Assembly: GCA_945913255.1 (NCBI GenBank)
Contig: CAMEDC010000023.1
Location: forward strand, 1 to 49,527
Length of the DNA: 49,527 nucleotides
Source of the DNA: an uncultured Lachnospiraceae bacterium
GTDB lineage: Bacteria > Bacillota > Clostridia > Lachnospirales > Lachnospiraceae
Reading direction: 5' to 3'
This document shows positions 32,898 through 41,272 of the stretch, piece by piece. Below the pieces are notes generated by a model. That model was not told where the DNA came from. It saw only the letters and a list, made by a program, of their open reading frames with translations, and made no database searches. A program made the translations under genes and the position numbers. Numbering within the stretch: position 1 is the first letter of the stretch; every line of letters begins with the position of its first letter.

Positions 32898-33407
32898 TTA
32901 TTCAGTTTTAATAAGTTCCGACAGCTGCGTCTCCAACTCATTTATCTTGTCTCGCAGAATCTGTCGCTCTTGATGCAGTGCTTCCATATCATACTCTGTC
33001 AATATACCGACAAGTGAGTACTCATATGCTTTGATTACTTTGTAGTCGGTGTCGGAAATCTTGGCTTTCAGATTGGATATCTGGCTGCATATATCCGCAA
33101 TCTCCTGCTGTCTTGCCATTTCGGCCAGTTCCTCTTCAGTTGGTTCCTCCGGTTGCACCGGTGCAACTTCCTGATATACGCTGCCGTCATTTGATAGTTC
33201 GTACCACCCTGCTCCCTGCCGGTACAGCGTGGTGTATGCCTCATACTCGCCATTGTCCAGCGGATAATCCTCATTATCCCTGAGATACAGCCGGAACCCA
33301 CTGAGATTAGGCTCCGTATTGGTTGTAATCTTAACTGTATTGTTCCCAGTCGGCAGCACTACCGCCGTAAGAAAGTCTTCCGAATCTTTAAATTTTATGT
33401 ATGCCAT
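32898..33407 (-). CDS. Phage tail-associated protein, unknown
   Basis: A 169-residue protein from ATG 33407 (AAAGGAG upstream). The first 75 residues look like a small beta domain (FKDSEDFLTAVVLPTGNNTV). A Pro/Glu-rich linker containing VAPVQPEEPTEEE follows, and then a long coiled coil (EALHQERQILRDKINELETQ). No family is assigned. It lies between fibre cassette C and the lysis genes, so it may be a fibre accessory or chaperone. The linker codons contain one copy of the 16-base palindrome. Confidence 0.6.
   Translation of the reverse strand: MAYIKFKDSEDFLTAVVLPTGNNTVKITTNTEPNLSGFRLYLRDNEDYPLDNGEYEAYTTLYRQGAGWYELSNDGSVYQEVAPVQPEEPTEEELAEMARQQEIADICSQISNLKAKISDTDYKVIKAYEYSLVGILTEYDMEALHQERQILRDKINELETQLSELIKTE
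33152..33167. repeat. Palindrome copy 1 (GTTGCACCGGTGCAAC)
   Basis: A perfect 16-base palindrome inside the 32898 gene, where it is read as V-A-P-V-Q. It is identical to the copies at 45466 and 48620, while flanking bases differ. Confidence 0.75.
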
Positions 33408-33458
33408 ATAGGCTCCTTTCCCGGCAGATTCAAGGCTCTGCCGTGGCCTTTTTCTGTT

Positions 33459-33470
33459 AAATAGCAATTT
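33459..33470 (+). repeat. Crossover site C (AAATAGCAATTT)
   Basis: An identical 12-base site on the plus strand. It starts silent cassette C and forms an inverted pair with site D inside the expressed fibre gene, 616 bases away. Confidence 0.8.
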
Positions 33471-33738
33471 AAAAAGCATTATTGCCTATAAAGATATAAG
33501 TGCAAGCGAAATAACAGTATCAAGCAATTCGACAGATAACGTTTTTATCCCAGCAGCTGATATTGCTATGAATGGTTATATTAACATTGGGGTTATACGT
33601 TTTGATGCTGGAGCAGGTCTTGCCGTCACCGGATTAAAACAATATTCTGACGGTTTATATATTGGAGTTGTTAATCGCGGGACAAGTACTATAACATCAA
33701 CTCCTTCTGTAAGGATGCTGTATGTAAAAAATATTTGA
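33460..33738 (+). other. Silent fibre cassette C (alternative C-terminus)
   Basis: From site C the plus strand reads NSNLKSIIAYKDISASEITV and continues to TGA at 33736, about 92 residues in all, ending VRMLYVKNI. No start codon or ribosome site is present at its head. It is convergent with the expressed fibre end, with only 11 bases between the two stop codons. A single inversion between sites C and D would exchange it with the current C-terminus. The sequence is beta-rich, with alternating polar and hydrophobic residues. Confidence 0.8.
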
Positions 33739-33749
33739 TATTGAAATGA

Positions 33750-34652
33750 TCATTTTATCCGAACGGCTTTTAAGCTACCTTGGAATCCCGTTGTTACATT
33801 AGATGACTCATTAAATACCTTCAAGTTAATGATGCCATCTGCTACATTTACAATATCGGCTATTACTGCTGACGATATCTTGTGGATGGTAACTGCGTCT
33901 TGAAACTGTATACCGTCATTTATGCATACAAAATATCTTCCGGATGTATTTTCCACATCTGAACGGACCATTCCGATAACAATATACATGCCAGCGGGGA
34001 CGTTAAGTGATGCGAATATGCTAGTACTTCCAGCATTCACTGACTTATCATTAAAATATGTGCCCCAGGGTGAACCAATTACTGATAAATTGCTATTTAC
34101 CACATCAAACTGATTCTTCACCGCCAGGGCATCAACAAGGTATCCTGACACCGTTGTGGCCATCAAATCGGTGTTGCTTGTGATAATCTGCGCAAATGCC
34201 GCTGCGGTCATATCAGCAAACCACTTCTTGATTTTCCCCAATATCGTTTTGTGTGATTCTCCACTGATAATATTTGTTCTTTCGGCTGCCTGCTCAAATG
34301 TAACTATTGTATCTGATGCATCACCTGTCTTGTCAAGCTTGTCCTTGATGTCATCCGACATGCCATCAATAAGATTTTGAGCATTTACCGTTGCTCCAGC
34401 TTCTCCAATCACGCCATTCTTATCAGTCGCTGTAAGATTGCTGATTACCTGACTTAAGAATCCCTTCGCCAAAAATCTCCAGTTTGTTCCATCATCCGAA
34501 GGCGGTCCCGCCGGGCTGTCTACCAACGCAATATATGTACTCCCATTGTAATAAACTGCGTCAAACTGCTCATATGTAGTTGTTTCACTGTAATCGCCTT
34601 CGTACGCGATTCCTAATTTAGCAAGAAATGTATATCCCTCTGGTATTGCCAT
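33750..34652 (-). CDS. Phage tail fibre with invertible C-terminus
   Basis: A 300-residue protein. The N-terminus contains a small aromatic-rich module (YEQFDAVYYNGSTYIALVDS) like carbohydrate-binding ChiA/CBM5-type repeats in phage fibres. The middle is probably helical. The last 115 residues start at NSNLSVIGSPWGTYFNDKSV, where crossover site D lies. Everything before the site is constant; everything after is one of four interchangeable tips. It probably determines which cell-surface receptor is bound. It follows another fibre gene by 13 bp. Confidence 0.85.
   Translation of the reverse strand: MAIPEGYTFLAKLGIAYEGDYSETTTYEQFDAVYYNGSTYIALVDSPAGPPSDDGTNWRFLAKGFLSQVISNLTATDKNGVIGEAGATVNAQNLIDGMSDDIKDKLDKTGDASDTIVTFEQAAERTNIISGESHKTILGKIKKWFADMTAAAFAQIITSNTDLMATTVSGYLVDALAVKNQFDVVNSNLSVIGSPWGTYFNDKSVNAGSTSIFASLNVPAGMYIVIGMVRSDVENTSGRYFVCINDGIQFQDAVTIHKISSAVIADIVNVADGIINLKVFNESSNVTTGFQGSLKAVRIK
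34087..34098 (-). repeat. Crossover site D inside the expressed fibre gene
   Basis: The 12-base site, minus strand AAATAGCAATTT, encodes N-S-N-L/F within the fibre after the constant segment ending KNQFDVV. It is the only copy of the four with a long in-frame coding sequence upstream, which marks it as the expression locus. Confidence 0.8.
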
Positions 34653-34665
34653 GTCTAATCCTCCA

Positions 34666-35382
34666 TTATGCTATTTTCCAGCAGAGCTTGTTTCCGTCTG
34701 CCACAATAAAATCAACTCCGACTCCTGTTTTCATGTACAGACTCATAGTTTCCATGTCTACATAAAAACCCGGGGCAACAATGCCGGAATACTGCGCCGC
34801 ACGGTCTGCCTCTGTCTGTGCTCTGTTTGCCTGTGTTAATGATTCACCCGCTTTTTCTGACGCTTCATTTGCTTTTTGAGTAGCGATACTTGCCTGGATT
34901 GTTACATCTGCCAGATAATCCGGACGGAGATGCTTTCCTTGTATGCTCCCTTCCTTGACGATGGCTTTTACTTTTCCGCCATCAATTGCAAATGCAATGG
35001 TATCGCTATCCAGAAATTCATACACCGTTATAAGCGCAGATAAATCAACATACTGCTTTGTACCGTCATCAAGAGTAATGACGAGCTGCTCCGCCGCGGG
35101 GTTGTATGCAAAGTTTATGGCCAACTTTTCCAGTTTGGTGTCAATCGTAATTTGGGAGCCGTTCTTCCGGGTGAATGTGATGACACCTGTCCCTTCATCA
35201 AAAGCCACGCCGGAAAATAGTTCTGATACCTCAATTTTTGTTGCCTTTGTAGTGTCAAGAGTAATAACCCTGTTATCCACCTCATCAATAGCAGCATCCA
35301 TCTTATTCAGATTCTGCTCGTTAACAGCAGTTTTTTCACTTGGATAATTCTCCCAGTCTATTCTCTCATACGCTTTCTGCAT
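34666..35382 (-). CDS. Phage tail fibre / baseplate protein
   Basis: A 238-residue protein beginning MQKAYERIDWENYPSEKTAV, followed by an attachment-type helix (NLNKMDAAIDEVDNRV), a beta domain, an Ala-rich coiled coil (ASIATQKANEASEKAGESLT) and a compact end (GVDFIVADGNKLCWKI). This pattern is typical of upper baseplate or fibre proteins of phages of Gram-positive bacteria. It overlaps the small upstream gene by 17 bases. Confidence 0.75.
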   Translation of the reverse strand: MQKAYERIDWENYPSEKTAVNEQNLNKMDAAIDEVDNRVITLDTTKATKIEVSELFSGVAFDEGTGVITFTRKNGSQITIDTKLEKLAINFAYNPAAEQLVITLDDGTKQYVDLSALITVYEFLDSDTIAFAIDGGKVKAIVKEGSIQGKHLRPDYLADVTIQASIATQKANEASEKAGESLTQANRAQTEADRAAQYSGIVAPGFYVDMETMSLYMKTGVGVDFIVADGNKLCWKIA

Positions 35383-35560
35383 CCATCTCAGCCTCCTTTT
35401 TCTTTATATCCTCTGCTTCCCGTAATATTTCCGTATCTGCATCACTGCTGACTGCGTTCAGGATATCTTTCAGAACGATTTTTTTGACTTCTGCAGGAAG
35501 CTGTGTATTATTTACATAATTTCTGATTGCCTCTGAAAATTCCCTTATTTTTAAATTCAT
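35366..35560 (-). CDS. Small phage protein, unknown
   Basis: About 64 residues from ATG 35560 (AGGGAGAAC upstream), MNLKIREFSEAIRNYVNNTQ. It is helical with a charged end. It sits between the tail-tip protein and fibre genes and overlaps both neighbours' ends or nearly so. No family recognised. It may be a small baseplate or fibre-assembly factor. Confidence 0.6.
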   Translation of the reverse strand: MNLKIREFSEAIRNYVNNTQLPAEVKKIVLKDILNAVSSDADTEILREAEDIKKKEAEMDAESV

Positions 35561-35570
35561 ATTGTTCTCC

Positions 35571-37427
35571 CTAACTTCCTTGTGTTCCGCTAATATACCA
35601 TCCCAGATTGGAATCATATTTCCAACAGGTTTTTAACCCCGTACCAGTTGAATCCCATAATTTAGCAACGTGAAGTCCTTTAAAATATGCAGTTGTAGAT
35701 TCTATAGATGTTTGTGCAAACAGACTATCAACATCAATTTTACTTGCTTTTATATATCCAGAAGATGTCCAGTTTGCAACCTCCATGTATTGCGCCTTGA
35801 CTGTCGTTGCATCTATTTTTTCTGCTATCAGATTTTCCAGATTCGCTGTCGTTGCATTAAATTCATTTACACTTACATGGTCTACTTCCAGGCTACTTAT
35901 TCTGGCATTCGATGCATTCAGTTGGTCTAATGTTGCCCTCTTTGCAATTACCTCTTCCAATTCCGCCTTTGTTGCGTTAAGTGTCGTTATTGTAGCAAAC
36001 TTACTGACAAGCTCATCCGCATTCACAAGACCTTCCAGATCTATCTTCTGTGCCTGTATTTTAATTGATTCAGCTGTCTGGTTGATGGCAGAAACAACAC
36101 CGTCCTTGCTTACCTTAAGGAGTATCTGCTGTGCATTGATGCTGACCTGTGAGGATAAGGTTCCCTCGGCTTTTAACGCTCTCTGAGCTTCCAAGCTGAT
36201 TCCTTCCGCGTTCTGCTGTATCTTCGTCAGCAAACCTTTCTCAATATCAACAATTTCGGATTTCGTTTCTTCAATCGTTCGTGTAAGCTTATTAGCCTTT
36301 CCTTTCAGCTGGATAATTTCATCACGTACGCTATTTACCTGCTCTGACTGATATTGTTCCCCTTCCGCATCATAAGTATCTCTGAGTGCCTGAATGCCTT
36401 TCAGTGTGCGCTGCAATATGTATGTATAGACAATCGCATATTTTGTACTGAGACGTATTCCGTCACCAACCTCCAAACATGGATTTCCTTTTGCTTCAAC
36501 ATGCGCCGGGCGGTACCATACCCTGCTTATAACGGAGTACATCTTCTCGGCAATATCGGTCAGTTCCTCAGTGGATTTCCCGTATACCAGGAAGTTGTCC
36601 TGCACAATATAACAGTTATCCCCGGTGCCGTAGATGCATCCGATATCGTTCTCTTCCTGTCTAATCTGCAGCTTCGTAATTCTTTCTGTTGCATAATCCT
36701 CATACTCCGCGCTGATATAATGGCTCTTACTTATACGCTCTGCATTCATCGGGTCAGCAGGATATAAATCATCTCTTGGATAAAGCGTATCAGCCGGATA
36801 CAGCCCGTCTACCATCTCTTTGAGGTACACATACTGGAATTTTCCATTTCTCCCAATATGTCCGAAACAGCCATTAATCTCGCATATCGCTGTGATAACT
36901 GTCTTTCCGCTCAGCTGTGACGGCTCTATTGTCTTTGTGACAATCATGGAGTCGTTTACAAGAGTAACTTCCTCCTGCTCCAGTCCAAAGTAAGATATAA
37001 AGCTGTCCCGGAATTCTTTCATTGTCACGGTGCTGTCTGCATCCGGCAGGATTGTATTGTACCAGTCAGATACATCCGCATTAATTATGTCATACATAGC
37101 ATCATATGCGATAATATCGCGATACCTTCTGTCAGCTGTTGGCTTGTCTGAATGCACTTTATATTCCCCAAGTTGAAACTCATTTTCTTCTTGCAGAATG
37201 TATGGTCTTATTTTTTTATTCGCCATCGGAATCACAATATCCAGAATCCTCAATTTTAATATGGATGCCTCACAGCATCCAAATCGCAATGTTTTTTCCG
37301 AACAGATTGACTCTTCCAAGTAGAGGCTTTCTTCTTTGATGTCACCGGCATCCAGTTCCCCATCTGACATTTTGACTTTCAGATATCGTGGAACACAATC
37401 TGTCAAAAATAATTCTTTATTTTCCAT
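35571..37427 (-). CDS. Phage tail-tip / fibre-hub protein
   Basis: A protein of about 618 residues. The first 350 residues resemble tail-associated hub (gp27/Tal-like) proteins of Lachnospiraceae prophages (FGCCEASILKLRILDIVIPM, then YRDIIAYDAMYDI). The last 250 are a long series of coiled and beta-helix-like repeats (NATKAELEEVIAKRATLDQL, then EFNATTANLENLIAEKIDAT). The end (TGLKTCWKYDSNLGWYISG) is compact. It lies after the distal tail gene and before the fibre genes. No peptidase motif is evident. Confidence 0.75.
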   Translation of the reverse strand: MENKELFLTDCVPRYLKVKMSDGELDAGDIKEESLYLEESICSEKTLRFGCCEASILKLRILDIVIPMANKKIRPYILQEENEFQLGEYKVHSDKPTADRRYRDIIAYDAMYDIINADVSDWYNTILPDADSTVTMKEFRDSFISYFGLEQEEVTLVNDSMIVTKTIEPSQLSGKTVITAICEINGCFGHIGRNGKFQYVYLKEMVDGLYPADTLYPRDDLYPADPMNAERISKSHYISAEYEDYATERITKLQIRQEENDIGCIYGTGDNCYIVQDNFLVYGKSTEELTDIAEKMYSVISRVWYRPAHVEAKGNPCLEVGDGIRLSTKYAIVYTYILQRTLKGIQALRDTYDAEGEQYQSEQVNSVRDEIIQLKGKANKLTRTIEETKSEIVDIEKGLLTKIQQNAEGISLEAQRALKAEGTLSSQVSINAQQILLKVSKDGVVSAINQTAESIKIQAQKIDLEGLVNADELVSKFATITTLNATKAELEEVIAKRATLDQLNASNARISSLEVDHVSVNEFNATTANLENLIAEKIDATTVKAQYMEVANWTSSGYIKASKIDVDSLFAQTSIESTTAYFKGLHVAKLWDSTGTGLKTCWKYDSNLGWYISGTQGS

Positions 37428-37429
37428 TC

Positions 37430-37810
37430 TCAATATTCCCTCAATGTAAGTGGCATGCTCTTATACATGATATCTTTCTGAAATGCATTCTGGTGCTCAA
37501 TCTTGTAGCTCTCTACCTTAAAATAGCCTATGTTATACACAAGCTTTTTATCATCCCAGTATTCTACTTCCACATTGTTTTCAACTTCCAATATCTTCAT
37601 AATGACCGCATGCTCTGCAAGATTACGATCCCGAATGGTAAAGTTGATGATTGCCGTTTCCCTGGGGCTAAGTTCTTCGTGCTTAACACCTTCTGTATCA
37701 TAATATGAATCCAATACTCTTTTTTCCTTCTGAACAGAATAGCTTCCCCTGACAATCATTTGATTTTGCACAATATTTCCATTTATCTTTACTCTATATC
37801 CCTGGTACAT
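37430..37810 (-). CDS. Distal-tail-region phage protein (DUF6711-like)
   Basis: A 126-residue beta-rich protein opening MYQGYRVKINGNIVQNQMIV and including LSPRETAIINFTIRDR. It resembles proteins annotated DUF6711 in clostridial phages (family number from memory). Its position between tape measure and tail-tip gene is where the distal tail protein (Dit) is expected, so it may fill that structural role. Confidence 0.6.
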   Translation of the reverse strand: MYQGYRVKINGNIVQNQMIVRGSYSVQKEKRVLDSYYDTEGVKHEELSPRETAIINFTIRDRNLAEHAVIMKILEVENNVEVEYWDDKKLVYNIGYFKVESYKIEHQNAFQKDIMYKSMPLTLREY

Positions 37811-37819
37811 GTTATCTCC

Positions 37820-39625
37820 TTATGCCAAAGAAGGCTTTCCTGCTCTCACATTTTCTCTGTTCTTCTTTTGTACAATTCTGAAAATTCCATCCTCATCTGG
37901 AACGATCTGGATTACCTGCTCAAGTTCAGGAATAACCATCCGAATTGCTTCCACGATAATCTTCAACAGCATACTGTAATCTATGCCTTGTACCATCTCA
38001 TCACCAGATAATGGTGTTACTCTGGCTCCTGCCGGTAAGTCAAGTATCTCAGGGCCTTTCTCTCCGACGAGTACACGACCAGGTTCAACTATATTTCCAC
38101 CTTTCCAAAGCATTGGTATTTGCGGTAAATCAAATGAAGTACCACCTATGATTGGAACCCAATCAGGTATTTTTAAATTTCCGAGAGAGGCGAAAAGACC
38201 ATTTATTCCATTGATAATGAAATTAATAGGTGCCTTAAAAATATTGGAAACTGCGCTGAATATTCCCTCAAAAATATTTACAATTCCATTCCATGCCTTT
38301 TCCCAGTCTCCAGAGAACACTCCAGTGATAAAATCAATCAATCCGCCAAATACCTGCATAATATTATTAATGATAGGCTCTAACGTCTTGAAAGCTGCTC
38401 CCAATGTCACAGTAAGCAAATCTGCCACTGTCTGGATAGCCGGCATAAGTGGTTCCAGTGCTGATTTAATTAACAACCCTAGCAATTCGATTATCGGCTG
38501 CAAAATTGTAGATGCCAGTTCAACAAGCGGCACTATTATAGCCAATAATACATCTAAAATTGGACTTAGAATCTGAAACAGTGCATCTATTATCGGCATC
38601 AAAGTATCCAGCAGTGTGGTAACCACTGGCAGAACAGCCTCTATTATTTTCATTAGAGGCGGAAGTAACTTGTCAATTAACTCCGTAATTACGGGAAGTA
38701 CAGCTGATGCTATATCTGTAATGACCGGTAATAACTGATTAATCAAATCCACCAGTAAAGGCAATAGCATTTGCGCCATTTCCGCAAGTACCGGAAGAAA
38801 CGCTGCTGCCATATCTGCAAGCACAGGTCCTATTTGTCCGATAGCTTGCTGAATCATCGGCATATTATCGACAATCAAGTCGGCAAATTGTTGGATTACT
38901 GGTATTATTGCAGAACCAAGATTCGTTCCAATCATGGAAAAGGACTGTTTTATGTCGTCAATGGTGTCTCCCAGTGTGACACCAGCACTTACCGCATCTT
39001 CAGACATTACCAGTCCAAGGTCGTGTGCCCGCTGTGTAAGTTCATCCATTGCACCAGAACCTTGATTCAGCATTGGCATCATTTCAATCCCTGCTTTACC
39101 AAATAGCTCTGTTGCCAGTCTTGCTTTTTCGGTACCATTCTCCATGTCTGCAAGCGCATGCATTGTCTCGTTCAAAATGGTTTCCTGATCCTTCAGTTTT
39201 CCACTGGAATCATAAATTGACACACCTAGCTTTTCAAAGTTCTCCTGTGCCGATGCAGTTCCACTGGCTGCGCTGTCCATCTGGGACACAAGTGTTTTCA
39301 TTCCTGTAGACAGCTTTTCCACATCCATACCATTCTGACCCATCACATATGACCATTCCTGATACGCTTCCGTGGAAATACCAATCTTCTGAGACATCTT
39401 ATCAATCTCATCAGCAGTGCCTGCAGCGTTTGTTGCCAGACCGGTTACGGCGGTTGCCGCAATTGCAGCACCTGATACAATTGCGGCTCCCCATTTAGCC
39501 GCCGTTTTAACTCCATTGCCAAGCTTTGTTGCTATGCTCTCTGCATTTGTTTCCGTCTTCTGCATGCTTTTATCTGCATCATCTGTATTTACAAATATGG
39601 ACCCAAATAATTTAAAAATTTCCAT
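37820..39625 (-). CDS. Phage tail tape measure protein
   Basis: A 601-residue protein. The N-terminus has an alpha-helical segment followed by Ala/Gly-rich hydrophobic stretches (AAIVSGAAIAATAVTGLATN). The centre carries a strictly periodic 11-residue repeat with a proline at each period (LLPVITDIASAVLPVITELI and so on). A hydrophobic segment follows (FKAPINFIINGINGLFASLG). It sets tail length and is probably ejected with the DNA. It lies downstream of the G/GT chaperone genes, the usual order. Its length suggests a fairly short siphophage tail. Confidence 0.92.
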   Translation of the reverse strand: MEIFKLFGSIFVNTDDADKSMQKTETNAESIATKLGNGVKTAAKWGAAIVSGAAIAATAVTGLATNAAGTADEIDKMSQKIGISTEAYQEWSYVMGQNGMDVEKLSTGMKTLVSQMDSAASGTASAQENFEKLGVSIYDSSGKLKDQETILNETMHALADMENGTEKARLATELFGKAGIEMMPMLNQGSGAMDELTQRAHDLGLVMSEDAVSAGVTLGDTIDDIKQSFSMIGTNLGSAIIPVIQQFADLIVDNMPMIQQAIGQIGPVLADMAAAFLPVLAEMAQMLLPLLVDLINQLLPVITDIASAVLPVITELIDKLLPPLMKIIEAVLPVVTTLLDTLMPIIDALFQILSPILDVLLAIIVPLVELASTILQPIIELLGLLIKSALEPLMPAIQTVADLLTVTLGAAFKTLEPIINNIMQVFGGLIDFITGVFSGDWEKAWNGIVNIFEGIFSAVSNIFKAPINFIINGINGLFASLGNLKIPDWVPIIGGTSFDLPQIPMLWKGGNIVEPGRVLVGEKGPEILDLPAGARVTPLSGDEMVQGIDYSMLLKIIVEAIRMVIPELEQVIQIVPDEDGIFRIVQKKNRENVRAGKPSLA

Positions 39626-39630
39626 CTACA

Positions 39631-39926
39631 TCACCCTATGATTTCTCTTACAGAATCCAGTATTTCTTCTGCCGACCTGTTATCTACTGCTGCTTTCCGA
39701 CTGAAATCCACCTGCCGCTTAAATTCGTCAAAGCCCATAACATGCTGATATCCAATCGCCCAACGTATGTAAAGTTTTTCCTCCACTTCCTCATCCAGTG
39801 CAAATTGAATCAGCTCATAACCATCAAAAAACGGCATGGATAGAATGTCATTTGCACTCCCGCCATACCGTCTATAAATCAAATCCTTTATTCTTGTATC
39901 TTGCTGCTCAACTTGGCAGCTGATTT
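39631..39926 (-). CDS. Tail assembly chaperone, GT extension (-1 frameshift product)
   Basis: About 98 residues in the -1 frame relative to the upstream G gene. No ATG is present; the only candidate start is a TTG at 39882 with a cramped ribosome site. The open frame continues upstream without stop to the heptamer T TTT TTC (39933-39927), so it is best read as the T part of a GT fusion. Typical T features are IYRRYGGSANDILSMPFFDG and YIRWAIGYQHVMGFDEFK. In lambda the same arrangement produces gpG and gpGT, which coat the tape measure. Confidence 0.8.
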
Positions 39927-40235
39927 GAAAAAATTTAAGATATTGTTTTCCTCACAAATCCTCTTGATATCATCAATCGTAGTCTCCAGAGACTGCTTTT
40001 TGATATCTTCCGGTTTCTTTTCTGTAATACCACCAATAAGATCATAAAATTTCTTCTCAATACTCTCATCAGCACAGGAACATACAATATCCATAAAAAT
40101 GTCGATACCTATCTGCTCTACATCAGCATCTTCCTTTTTCCCTTTGGAAAATGCCTCCTTTATATTTCCTGTAATACTCGTATTCTTAATAATACGCGCC
40201 ATTTTAAAAACGTCTTCTGTATTAATTTTTCTCAT
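39888..40235 (-). CDS. Tail assembly chaperone, G protein
   Basis: A 115-residue protein from ATG 40235 (GAGGTGATT upstream). It is alpha-helical and acidic (INTEDVFKMARIIKNTS, then ADESIEKKFYDLIGGI). It is the gpG-type partner. About 13 codons before its stop is the slippery heptamer T TTT TTC in the proper frame, leading into the downstream T frame. Confidence 0.8.
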   Translation of the reverse strand: MRKINTEDVFKMARIIKNTSITGNIKEAFSKGKKEDADVEQIGIDIFMDIVCSCADESIEKKFYDLIGGITEKKPEDIKKQSLETTIDDIKRICEENNILNFFKSAAKLSSKIQE

Positions 40236-40251
40236 TCTCAATCACCTCATA

Positions 40252-40914
40252 TTAAGCATTATCACTGTTCTCTGTACCAGAAGCAGCCAGACTCTCCGAA
40301 GCAGCTTCTTTCTTGGGATAAAATACCTTGAAAGGCGGTGTATCCAGATCATCCTGAGAATAATGTCCATAGAATGTCAATGGAATGGTTGCTTCATTCT
40401 TGTCCTGAACGGTAAACTTCAGTCCGTCCGTACTGAGTGCATTGTATACCTGGATGATAACAGGCTCTTCACTTCCACTCAGTTTTCCAACCCATGTTAT
40501 ATTATCAATGTAATCTTCCATCTCAATATATGGCTTTCCGGTAATTACATCATATTTTGTATCTGTAGAGGTATCTACAGAAGCAGCACATAATGCATCT
40601 TTAATTGTCCCGGAAGTAGCTTCCAGCACAGTCGCTTTCAAATAAACATCCCAGGAGTCAATTGTCTCAAGTCCCTTTGCCCTTCCTTTTACCCCATCTA
40701 CTTCAATCTGTCGTACTGTAGGTACCGCAGAGAATTCTCCTCCGCCTTTTGTGGCACCAATCAGTTTTCCTGCTGCCACCGCAGCATCAAAGGTATCGTT
40801 TGCTTCTCCTCCCGGAACATATGTAAAATTTTTGAAGAAAGCACCGGCATCCAACAATAAGTTCTCAGGTGTTTCCTTCGTATAACCGGAATAGTTTTTC
40901 TTTCCTTTTGCCAT
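40252..40914 (-). CDS. Phage major tail protein
   Basis: A 220-residue tail-tube protein opening MAKGKKNYSGYTKETPENLL and containing TYVPGGEANDTFDAAVAAGK and GKLSGSEEPVIIQVYNALST. It matches the phi13-like/TP901-type major tail protein families. The end is Ser/Ala/Glu-rich and flexible. It sits between the tail completion protein and the chaperone genes, as expected. Confidence 0.85.
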   Translation of the reverse strand: MAKGKKNYSGYTKETPENLLLDAGAFFKNFTYVPGGEANDTFDAAVAAGKLIGATKGGGEFSAVPTVRQIEVDGVKGRAKGLETIDSWDVYLKATVLEATSGTIKDALCAASVDTSTDTKYDVITGKPYIEMEDYIDNITWVGKLSGSEEPVIIQVYNALSTDGLKFTVQDKNEATIPLTFYGHYSQDDLDTPPFKVFYPKKEAASESLAASGTENSDNA

Positions 40915-40915
40915 C

Positions 40916-41272
40916 TTAATTTACCTCTCTTTCATAAACATGCATCTCAAATTGTTCCCTGACTCTCTTGATTGTCTTGTCCGGGTCCGGCACATTCTGT
41001 CTCTGTCCCTCGAAAATCCGAATCAAAAACAGGTCTGTCATTTGGTTGCACCGGTTCAACTTTTGTTCCAACTCATCCATCATACTCTCAGCCCTTGAGT
41101 AATAAGCGTTCTGGTCCCAGACATTGATTTCCAGACTATAAATCTGCTTTCTATCACTTTCTGAAATTCTTCTTGCTGAAAATACTGCATATGGATATGC
41201 TGCGTCTTCTGGTGCCTCTTCGTTAAATGCTCCAGTTATTCTTTCCAACTCTTTATTTAGTTTCTGGCTCAT
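40916..41272 (-). CDS. Phage tail completion / minor capsid protein
   Basis: A 118-residue protein with AAYPYAVFSARRISESDRKQ and SLEINVWDQNAYYSRAESMM, resembling tail terminator proteins (DUF3168/gpU-like). Start and upstream stop overlap as ATGA, so translation is coupled to the HK97 gp10-like gene. It probably caps the tail tube and contacts the head. Confidence 0.7.
   Translation of the reverse strand: MSQKLNKELERITGAFNEEAPEDAAYPYAVFSARRISESDRKQIYSLEINVWDQNAYYSRAESMMDELEQKLNRCNQMTDLFLIRIFEGQRQNVPDPDKTIKRVREQFEMHVYEREVN
41045..41060. repeat. Palindrome near-copy (GTTGCACCGGTTCAAC)
   Basis: Differs at one base from the perfect 16-base palindrome. It lies in the tail completion gene, where the minus strand reads through Leu-Asn-Arg-Cys-Asn-Gln. 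It may be a degenerate or chance copy. Confidence 0.4.

Noticed and set aside
33460..34098. Diversity-generating retroelement as the source of fibre variation
   Set aside because: No reverse transcriptase, no template repeat with adenine-specific differences; the variation is by whole alternative tips headed by a shared 12-bp site.
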